From positions 6,170,272 to 6,234,271 of the forward strand of contig CP073041.1 of the NCBI GenBank assembly GCA_025370055.1: DNA of 64,000 nucleotides. Reading direction: 5' to 3'. The notes under the pieces were generated by a model. That model did not search any database and was not told where the DNA came from. It saw only the letters and a list, made by a program, of their open reading frames with translations. Origin of the DNA: Woronichinia naegeliana WA131. Its GTDB lineage: Bacteria > Cyanobacteriota > Cyanobacteriia > Cyanobacteriales > Microcystaceae. Both the position numbers and the translations under genes were made by a program. This document shows positions 57,320 through 64,000 of this stretch, in pieces; position 1 is the first letter of the stretch; each line of letters begins with the position of its first letter.

Positions 57320-58402
57320 ATGACAACGACCTTACAACAACGCGAAAGCGCGTCAGTATGGGAACAGTTCTGTCAGTGGGTGACATCTACCAACAACCGC
57401 ATCTATGTCGGCTGGTTCGGTACCTTGATGATCCCCACCCTCTTAACTGCCACCACCTGCTTCATCATTGCCTTCATCGCCGCTCCCCCCGTTGATATTG
57501 ACGGTATTCGGGAACCCGTTGCTGGTTCTTTACTTTACGGTAACAACATTATCTCTGGTGCTGTTGTTCCTAGCTCCAACGCGATCGGTCTTCACTTCTA
57601 CCCTATCTGGGAAGCTGCTTCCTTAGATGAGTGGTTGTACAACGGTGGCCCTTACCAGTTAGTTGTTTTCCACTTCCTTATTGGCATCTTCTGCTACATG
57701 GGTCGTCAGTGGGAACTCTCCTATCGTTTAGGGATGCGTCCTTGGATCTGTGTTGCTTACTCTGCACCCGTATCCGCCGCTACTGCCGTTTTCTTGATCT
57801 ACCCCATCGGTCAAGGTTCTTTCTCTGATGGGATGCCTTTAGGTATCTCTGGAACATTTAATTTCATGATCGTGTTCCAAGCTGAACACAATATCTTGAT
57901 GCACCCCTTCCATATGTTGGGAGTAGCTGGTGTATTCGGTGGTTCTCTATTCTCTGCTATGCACGGTTCCTTAGTAACCTCTAGCTTAGTCCGTGAAACA
58001 ACCGAAGTTGAATCTCAAAACTATGGTTACAAATTCGGTCAAGAAGAAGAAACCTACAACATCGTTGCAGCTCACGGCTACTTCGGTCGTTTAATCTTCC
58101 AATACGCTTCCTTTAACAACAGCCGCGCTTTACACTTCTTCTTAGGTGCTTGGCCCGTAATCGGGATCTGGTTCACTGCGATGGGTGTCAGCACCATGGC
58201 TTTCAACTTAAACGGTTTCAACTTTAACCAATCTATCCTCGACTCTCAGGGTCGTGTTGTCAGCACTTGGGCTGATGTTTTAAACCGCGCTAACATTGGT
58301 TTTGAAGTAATGCACGAGCGTAATGCTCACAACTTCCCCCTTGACCTCGCTTCTGGCGAACAAGCTCCCGTAGCTTTAACCGCTCCTGCGATTCATGGTT
58401 AA
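57320..58402 (+). CDS. psbA: Photosystem II D1 protein, Q130 form
   Basis: 360 residues from ATG 57320. All functional residues are present: Y161 in LIYPIGQ, D170 and E189, H190, H198, H215, F255, S264 at the QB site, and H332, E333, H337, D342 and A344 for the Mn cluster, with the 16-residue C-terminal extension after A344. Residue 130 is Q (GRQWEL), as in the low-light or standard form rather than the E130 stress form. It is a single gene unit with promoter and terminator, boxed by two inverted MITEs. A GTG/TTG-extended frame from 57290 lies within the leader and is not used. Confidence 0.98.
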   Translation: MTTTLQQRESASVWEQFCQWVTSTNNRIYVGWFGTLMIPTLLTATTCFIIAFIAAPPVDIDGIREPVAGSLLYGNNIISGAVVPSSNAIGLHFYPIWEAASLDEWLYNGGPYQLVVFHFLIGIFCYMGRQWELSYRLGMRPWICVAYSAPVSAATAVFLIYPIGQGSFSDGMPLGISGTFNFMIVFQAEHNILMHPFHMLGVAGVFGGSLFSAMHGSLVTSSLVRETTEVESQNYGYKFGQEEETYNIVAAHGYFGRLIFQYASFNNSRALHFFLGAWPVIGIWFTAMGVSTMAFNLNGFNFNQSILDSQGRVVSTWADVLNRANIGFEVMHERNAHNFPLDLASGEQAPVALTAPAIHG

Positions 58403-58440
58403 TTCCTGAATGTAGCTAACTACAATCTGAATATTTAAAC

Positions 58441-58472
58441 AAAAGCACTCTCTAGTTTCAGGGGGTGCTTTT
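58441..58472 (+). terminator. psbA terminator hairpin
   Basis: AAAAGCAC (58441-58448) pairs with GTGCTTTT (58465-58472), 38 bp after the stop codon; the right arm ends in TTTT. Confidence 0.75.
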
Positions 58473-58477
58473 GCTAT

Positions 58478-58582
58478 AAGTAAGTGGGCTTAATTAATTG
58501 TTAGATAGTAGAACAGGCTTCTAGCCTGTGGACGGGCAGGATGCCCATCCCACGTTTTATATTTAATTGTAACCAGCTACTT
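58478..58582 (+). mobile_element. ~105-bp MITE, copy 2 (inverted)
   Basis: Begins AAGTAAGTGGGCTTAATTAA and ends TTAATTGTAACCAGCTACTT; it is the reverse complement of the copy at 55216-55320 with about ten differences. The central ACAGGCTTCTAGCCTGT hairpin is kept. It follows the psbA terminator at once. Confidence 0.85.
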
Positions 58583-58619
58583 ATTGGATTTGAGCATTTT
58601 AGAATCTGGGAGGTGTTAC

Positions 58620-59192
58620 ATGGATATTTATACGATTAACTTTGATGGTATTACCAAGATTGACGATGAACAATTTTCTCAGCTTTGCCGTTACAATCCT
58701 GAATTAAGTTTAGAGCGGAACCAAAAGGGAGAAATTATTATTATGTCGCCCACAGGTGGAGAAACAGGGAAGAAAAATGCTGAGTTAATGATTGATTTTG
58801 GTCTTTGGAATCGTCGTCAAAAATCAGGACAAATCTTTGATTCTTCTACTTGTTTTAAACTTCCATTAGGGAGTAATCGTTCACCAGATGTGGCCTATAT
58901 TCAACAGGAAAGATGGGAGCAATTAACCCAAGACGAGAGAGAATCATTTCCGCCGATCGCCCCTGATTTTGTATTGGAATTAATGGCTAAAACAGATTCT
59001 TTAAAGCGACTTCAAGAGAAAATGCAAGAATATATCGATAATGGGGTCAAATTGGGTTGGTTAATTAACCCCGAAAAAAAGCAAGTAGAAATCTATCGTC
59101 AAGGGCAAGAAAAAGAGGTTTTAGATAATCCTCTAACCCTTTCAGGAGAAGATATTTTACCCGAATTCATATTAGATTTAGCCCTGATTTAG
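58620..59192 (+). CDS. Uma2-family (DUF820) putative restriction-fold endonuclease
   Basis: 190 residues from ATG 58620, which has a strong GGGAGGTG ribosome site; the longer frame from 58584 lacks one. Core pattern: GEIIIMSPTGGETGKKNAELM, FDSSTCFKLPLGSNRSPDVAYI (with the S-PDV aspartate) and PDFVLELMAKTDS (ExK-like: E-L plus nearby K), ending GWLINPEKKQVEIYRQGQ. Uma2 proteins are very numerous in cyanobacteria and carry a PD-(D/E)xK-like fold; their role is unproven. Stands alone. Confidence 0.88.
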   Translation: MDIYTINFDGITKIDDEQFSQLCRYNPELSLERNQKGEIIIMSPTGGETGKKNAELMIDFGLWNRRQKSGQIFDSSTCFKLPLGSNRSPDVAYIQQERWEQLTQDERESFPPIAPDFVLELMAKTDSLKRLQEKMQEYIDNGVKLGWLINPEKKQVEIYRQGQEKEVLDNPLTLSGEDILPEFILDLALI

Positions 59193-59245
59193 AAAAATTA
59201 GCAAATAGGTTATCTTGACAAATTTGGCTAGGTGCTGACTAGTTA

Positions 59246-60349
59246 CTATTCTTGAACCAGACCAAATTGAACGGCTTGACTGGTTTCATCCTTATTTTTC
59301 GCAACTGCTTGGATGGTGTATTGAGTTCCAGGTGCTAGGGTGGGAGGGGGAGGAACATCTACTTGAAAATTGCCCTGACTATCAGCAGTAATCGTTTCAT
59401 CAACTAGAGTACTATTGGATAGATTAACAAAACCACCTAGGATGGATAGGCTGGCGGTGACTTTGACCTTAACTTGAGCATTGGGTTGAGTCTGTCCTGT
59501 TAAGATAAACCCTCTGGTATTAATGCGATCGCCGTTTTGGTGACTGGTAAATAGAGGACGGAGGGGACGATTATTGCTTTGTCCATTGTTTGGCCTTGTG
59601 GGCTTTTCTGGCTGATTGGGGTTATTGGGTTGAGTTGGGGGAATCTCACCTGAACTTGCTTGTTTACTCAGCACGAGGGGCTGACTAGCGGCTCTAAAGG
59701 TTGTCTGATTTTGACGTTGTAGGCGGGCAACCACAATTCCCTCAGAAATATTGTCATTGGCGGTAACGTTAAGCGTGGCAACATAGACACCAGGAGACAC
59801 TTCTTGCACGGGTAACTGACGCACCCCTTTCCCATTTTCCACTAGCAATACTCTTGTGTTGGCATTGGGCGTTCCCTTGATAGTTGCCAAAAAGGTAGAA
59901 CCTGGCCCTAGAGCCTTACTTTCTGCATTATGGGTGACAGAAGTAATTTCAACCTTTGCCTGGGGCTGTTGAACATCAAACGTCCAAATAACCGTTCTAT
60001 CTTTACCCTTCTCGTCTTTATAGGCCACTTTAACCTGGTTAGTTCCAGGGGATAGGGGGCGATCGGGACGGTAGCTAAAAAAGTTAGCGGTGATGGTACT
60101 TCGATTGGTGACATCCTGATCATTTACATAAATCCTGACGGAATTAAGATCCACTCCAACCCCGTCTTTCTTCCTGAACACACCCGAAATCGAGGCATCA
60201 GCCGGTACATCATCACTGTTTAACCCTGGACTAACATTACTAACTTGTTGGGCTAAGAGAGGAGCGGGTAAAAGGGCTGGCAGAATTAGATAACTAGCAG
60301 AGATCAAGGCGATCGCACTTAGGGAGTGAGTAAAAGAGGATTTTTTCAT
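59246..60349 (-). CDS. Secreted protein with Ig-like domains
   Basis: 367 residues from ATG 60349 (a GTG at 60355 is possible). Signal peptide LSAIALISASYLILPALLPAPLLAQQ. Then bacterial Ig-like modules: VSPGLNSDDVPADASISGVF...VRIYVNDQDVTNRS, a second with STFLATIKGTPNANTRVLLVENGKG, a proline/asparagine-rich linker (PTQPNNPNQPEKPTRPNNGQ), and a third with FILTGQTQPNAQVKVKVTAS ending PGTQYTIQAVAKNKDET. A cell-envelope or extracellular structural role is likely. It lies 60 bp downstream of the hydrogenase protease gene on the same strand; whether it is linked to it is unclear. Confidence 0.8.
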   Translation of the reverse strand: MKKSSFTHSLSAIALISASYLILPALLPAPLLAQQVSNVSPGLNSDDVPADASISGVFRKKDGVGVDLNSVRIYVNDQDVTNRSTITANFFSYRPDRPLSPGTNQVKVAYKDEKGKDRTVIWTFDVQQPQAKVEITSVTHNAESKALGPGSTFLATIKGTPNANTRVLLVENGKGVRQLPVQEVSPGVYVATLNVTANDNISEGIVVARLQRQNQTTFRAASQPLVLSKQASSGEIPPTQPNNPNQPEKPTRPNNGQSNNRPLRPLFTSHQNGDRINTRGFILTGQTQPNAQVKVKVTASLSILGGFVNLSNSTLVDETITADSQGNFQVDVPPPPTLAPGTQYTIQAVAKNKDETSQAVQFGLVQE

Positions 60350-60409
60350 TGCCACTCATAGAAATCTGAAGATTGAGAGTCTTATCAAAATAACACCCTG
60401 TCTATCAGT

Positions 60410-60916
60410 TTACTGAAGGACTCGTTCTTTCTTGCTGTCAATCTTCATTCCCCAGCCCTCTAACTCTGTCACAACTTTCTCGACTAACTCCTCTAAATTA
60501 GTCGCTACCGTCTCAGAGAGTCTGACCCCAGAGGCCAAAACCGCAGGCTCTATTCCCCAAACCACCAAATCCGACGGCATGGTTCCTCGTAACTGGCAGA
60601 GTGCCAAGACTTCTTGAAAACCGACCTGGTGCATCGAGAGCTTGAGGGCAAAGGCAGCCGGAACCTCTTCTCCTGCTAAACGAACTATCGTTCCTGGAGG
60701 CTGGCCGGTTTGTACCGCATCAATGATCAGCCATTTTGTCATGCCCTCGGCATAGGCTAGTAACTCTAAGCCCAGGACTCCTCCATCCAGAACTTGAATA
60801 GTGTCGGGGAGACAATAGCGTTCCTGTAGCTGTTCTAAGGCTCGAATGCCCAGCCCTTCATCTCCTAGTAAAATATTGCCCAGCCCTAATACAAGGATTT
60901 CCGGTTGCACTATCAC
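60410..60916 (-). CDS. [NiFe]-hydrogenase maturation protease (HyaD/HupD family)
   Basis: 168 residues. Nickel-binding positions are visible: E in LGNILLGDEGLGIRALEQL, D in KWLIIDAVQTGQPPGT and H in KLSMHQVGFQEVLALCQLRG. The protein removes the C-terminal peptide of the large hydrogenase subunit after nickel insertion. Its gene starts 36 bp downstream of the split large-subunit gene, so the pair forms an operon; the expected cut is after H in DPCMACAVH. The gene looks intact although its substrate gene is broken, so the damage is probably recent. Confidence 0.93.
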   Translation of the reverse strand: MIVQPEILVLGLGNILLGDEGLGIRALEQLQERYCLPDTIQVLDGGVLGLELLAYAEGMTKWLIIDAVQTGQPPGTIVRLAGEEVPAAFALKLSMHQVGFQEVLALCQLRGTMPSDLVVWGIEPAVLASGVRLSETVATNLEELVEKVVTELEGWGMKIDSKKERVLQ

Positions 60917-60951
60917 CTCAGTTGTTACCCATCAATCAGGTCAATCATTCT

Positions 60952-61986
60952 TTAAACCACCCGTACTTTTGTCACCTCGCTTCCTTGACTATCGAGTACA
61001 TGAACAGCACAGGCCATACAAGGATCATAGGAGTGAACAGTACGGAGTATTTCAATCGGTCGATTGGGATCCAGAACGGCTGTGTTGAGGAGGGCCTGTT
61101 CCCAAGCTCCCCGTTGCCCCTTACTATCCCTCGGAGAACCGTTCCAAGTCGAAGGAATCACAATCTGGTAGTTGGCGATTTTACCATTGGCAATACTAAT
61201 CCAATGACCTAAGGCCCCTCGCGGAGCTTCCGTCATGCCCAATCCCTGAGCCGATGCGGGCCAGGAAGTGGGTTGCCATTTAGTTTTGTTGAAAACATCC
61301 AGTTTCCCAGTATTCAAATTGGTGTTGAGTTCCTCTATCCAAAGCGGTAACTGTTCTGCGATGACCTGGGTTTCCAAGGTGCGGGCAAGAACTCGACCTA
61401 GGGTAGAAAAGAGAGCCGTTTTTTGTAGTCCTAATTTGGCCAGACTGGCATCAATCACTTGTTTCACTTTGGATTGTCCAGAGGCATAGGCCACTAGCAT
61501 ACGGGAAAGCGGGCCGACTTCCATTACCGTTGCATTATAGCGAGGAGCTTTGCCCCAACTATATTTGTCAGTACTACCTGTATTCAGAAAACTATAGGGC
61601 GGTGTGGGGCCAGTATATTTCGGTTGGGTAACGCCTTGGGAGGGATGGAGAGGGGCGGTGGTGTTGAGATACCAGGCACGGGTAACGTCTTCTGTGATTT
61701 TGGTCTGATCCACTGCTACCACCTTGGTCAAATCTTTGCCCATGACAATGCCTTTGGGAAAATATTGGACACCCGTTGCATTGGGAAAATCTCCGTAGGA
61801 AAGGTAGTTACCGACTCCTACACCAATATTGGCCCAATCGAGATATTTAGAGGCAATGTATTGGGTATCGGTGACATAGACCTGATTGACAAAATTTTGG
61901 GTTAGAGTTGCCAAGCTTTTTAATGTGGCGATCGCCGAATTATTAATAGCGGCAGGACTATTTGGGTCAAGGGGAGAGGCCATACC
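60952..61986 (-). pseudogene. 3-prime part of split [NiFe]-hydrogenase large subunit
   Basis: About 345 codons: MASPLDPNSPAAINNSAIATL, VNQVYVTDTQYIASKYLDW, SYGDFPNATGVQYFPKGIVM, LHPSQGVTQPKYTGPTPPYS, KYSWGKAPRYNATVMEVGPL, ALFSTLGRVLARTLETQVIAEQ, GMTEAPRGALGHWISIANGK, VVPSTWNGSPRD-type IVIPSTWNGSPRDSKGQRG, and ILRTVHSYDPCMACAVH with both C-terminal Ni/Fe cysteines and the 15-residue removable tail. The order follows membrane-bound or periplasmic uptake hydrogenases of group 1. The frame continues exactly into the part at 63436-64000 once the IS is removed. Confidence 0.9.
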
Positions 61987-63435
61987 CATTGGTGTCAACT
62001 TAAGCCAAAATGCCTACTCACAAAAGATTAGCCTAAAAGCAGGCGGAAGTAAGAGTAGGCTGAAAAAAAGGTTAGTATATAAAAAAGTGAGCAAAAAACA
62101 AATGGCAAGACAACATCCTCGGAGAAAAGGAAACCCAGACTTACGTCGTAAGACAAATCAGCCAGGGGTAGAAATCCCTGAAATAACAAAAGAGTTGTTT
62201 GAATTACTAGAACCCACAATGTTTACACCATTAAAATATTTACAGGGAACTCATGAGAAAATGATGAGAGATAGGGTGTTAAATTTACCAGTAATGGTGG
62301 CATTAGTGTTAAGTATAGTGTATCGTCAAATAGCGGGTATAAGTGAAGCGGTAAGACTGTTAGAGGAAGAGGGATTGCTATGGGTAGCATCATTAAAAGT
62401 AAGCAAACAGGCAGTATCAAAAAGAATGATGAATGTGCCAGCCGAAATATTTGCAATATTACTAAAAGGAGTGTTAGAAAAAGCAGCCGAAAAAGGGAAG
62501 AAGCTCCAAGTAGGAGAAAAATGGGAAAAAATAAGAGAAAAGTTTAGTGCAGTGTGGATAGCAGATGGCTAAACGCTAGAGCAGATAAGGAAAAATATGA
62601 AAATAAGTAAAGAAGAAAAGAGTAAATTGGGGGGTAAAATAATGATGGTAGTGGAAGCCTTTACCCAAAGACCCGTTACTTTATGGTACACAGAAAATGA
62701 TAAATCAAATGATAAAATATGGTGTAAAGAATTGGCAGCTAAATTACCAGAAAATGGTTTAATTCTCGTAGATATGGGATTTTTTAGCTTTGTGTGGTTT
62801 GATTTGTTAACAGAAGCTAAAAAGTTTTTTCTAACCAGATTTAGAGCGGGTACATCTTACAAAACCAAACAAGTATTGTCTCAAGGTAGTCATTACAGAG
62901 ATGAGATTATCATTATGGGAAATTACCGTTCTAATCCTTGCAAGCATCCGGTGAGATTAGTCTCAGTATTATGGGGAACAATCTGGTATCAGTATTTAAC
63001 AAATGTGTTGTCTCCCGAACAACTGTCCGCCGAAGAGGTCTGTGATTTATATCGAAGACGATGGACAATCGAAGAAGCCTTTTTATTAACGAAAAGACTT
63101 TTAGGACTAGCCTATTTATGGGTAGGGAATAAGAATGGTGTCCAAATCCAGATTATTTGCACTTTGATTTTCTATACGGTCTTAAATCAATTGGTAGGGG
63201 AAGTGGCGATTGCTCTAAATCAACCGAAAGAAAAAATCTCAGTAGAGATGGTGTTTCGGAGTCTATACTATGTAGCGAAGGCTATTGCTAGAGGAGAAAA
63301 GCCTGATACAGTAACCTATCTGGCTGAACGTGCTAAGTTATTTGGTTTGGTCAAAGCTGAGAGAAAGCGACATCGAGAAAAGGCCGCTCTCAATCAACAA
63401 ATTTGGGAACCCATTCCTTTAAGTTGACACGGATG
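61987..63435 (+). mobile_element. IS4-family element, 1449 bp, inside the hydrogenase gene
   Basis: Ends CATTGGTGTCAACTTAA (61987) and TTAAGTTGACACGGATG (63435) are inverted with two mismatches. A perfect 9-bp duplication GGCCATACC stands at 61978-61986 and 63436-63444. It is transcribed opposite to the hydrogenase gene. Confidence 0.93.
62102..63427 (+). pseudogene. IS4-family transposase with one nonsense codon
   Basis: A 441-codon frame from ATG 62102, broken only by TAA at 62570. At WIADG the usual following serine (as in DGSTLE) is TAA; TCA to TAA is one change. Catalytic parts are WIADG (Asp), ILVDMGFFSFVWFD (Asp) and the YREK motif YRRRWTIEEAFLLTKRLL (Glu). The element cannot move by itself, though a 276-residue C-terminal piece could be made from ATG 62597. 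Confidence 0.88.
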
Positions 63436-64000
63436 GGCCATACCGCCCACAAGATAGGTTTGAGGATGGGGATTTTTCCCCCCAATAATGGCATGAATTT
63501 TAATAATATCCCGTTGCCAATCCAAGGCTTCTAAATAATGAGCCATTACCAATAAATTACCTTCGGGGGGCAGTTTATAAGCTGGATGCCCCCAATAGCC
63601 ATTGGCAAATAAACCTAGCTGTCCACTGTCCACAAATGCTTTGAGTTTTGCCTGTACTTGACTAAAATAATCAGGGCTATTATTCCCCCAAGTAGAAAGT
63701 GATTTTTGCAAGTTACTGGTGGCACTGGCACTAGCTGTTAATGCACTGGTAATATCGACCCAATCGGGGCCATGTAGATGATAAAAATGTATAACATGAT
63801 CATGGACATATTGAATGCCTTCCATGATATTTCGCAAAATACGAGCATTATCAGGAATAACAATTCCCAAAGCATTTTCCACTGCCCGCACTGAAGCCAA
63901 AGCATTAACCGTTGTACAGACACCGCAAATTCGTTGGGTAAAAACCCAGGCATCCCTCGGATCTCGATCCTTTAAAATCAATTCCAGCCCCCGAAACATG
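63436..64000 (-). pseudogene. 5-prime part of split [NiFe]-hydrogenase large subunit (runs off window)
   Basis: The gene enters from beyond 64000. Visible residues: [95 protein letters not shown] and [22 protein letters not shown] supplies the two N-terminal active-site cysteines, but the usual histidine after CTTV is asparagine. The layout, notably RICGVC...[11 protein letters not shown], is the group 1 type. The small subunit and upstream maturation genes would lie outside the window. Confidence 0.9.

Noticed and set aside
61987-63435. Programmed hupL excision element as in heterocystous cyanobacteria
   Set aside because: The insert encodes an IS4 transposase, has inverted ends and a 9-bp target duplication, and has no XisC-type recombinase.

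Overview
The window reads as the chromosome of a cyanobacterium, most likely a unicellular or colonial freshwater type of the Microcystis/Woronichinia kind; I cannot fix the genus. It carries psbA (D1), heme oxygenase, light-dependent protochlorophyllide reductase, an SLH-plus-OprB iron-uptake porin, a lumenal PSI-accumulation-type protein, glycogen phosphorylase and the ctaA/ctaB heme A pathway. The HIP1 octamer GCGATCGC recurs in native genes. About a third of the window is insertion-sequence DNA.

Layout. 1-21.3 kb is mostly ordinary core: map (partial), CPBP protease, ctaB, ctaA, gcvT, an ISKra4-type element with a 9-bp target duplication, a seven-repeat SBBP/Calx-beta exoprotein, a sugar-nucleotide epimerase, tsaB, an SGNH hydrolase, an efflux cluster (MacB-like permease, HlyD/MacA-like adaptor, FUSC protein), ho1, msrA and a second CPBP protease. 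21.5-26.1 kb is IS debris: an IS5-type element carrying a Tn5-like IS4 element and a 3-prime tandem duplication, plus IS1634 and ISKra4 fragments. Then por, glgP, decayed IS701, IS630 and IS3 copies, one intact IS (33274-34869), the porin, an ABC exporter and a hybrid histidine kinase.

43.5-57.1 kb is the accessory heart. In transcription order on the minus strand it holds a DUF29 gene, a Bell-like putative effector ending in an amyloid-type motif, hicB, hicA, and an NB-ARC-TPR NLR-like gene beginning with a matching motif. The NLR gene is cut by a 7,555-bp nest of five insertion sequences. Removing the nest plus one 4-bp target copy restores a single 952-codon frame. Truncated relatives (second Bell copy, WD40 tail, TPR fragment, antitoxin fragment) show a repeatedly duplicated and eroded conflict-system locus.

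57.2-64 kb holds psbA with a clear promoter and terminator, flanked by inverted copies of a ~105-bp MITE, then a Uma2 nuclease, a secreted protein, a hydrogenase maturation protease, and a large [NiFe]-hydrogenase subunit split by an IS4 element with a 9-bp duplication. The hydrogenase resembles the group 1 respiratory type rather than the usual cyanobacterial group 2a HupL. At least three TnpB-less IS200/IS605-type right ends with omega-RNA-like hairpins are scattered on the minus strand.

All family assignments are by reading protein motifs; no database search was run.
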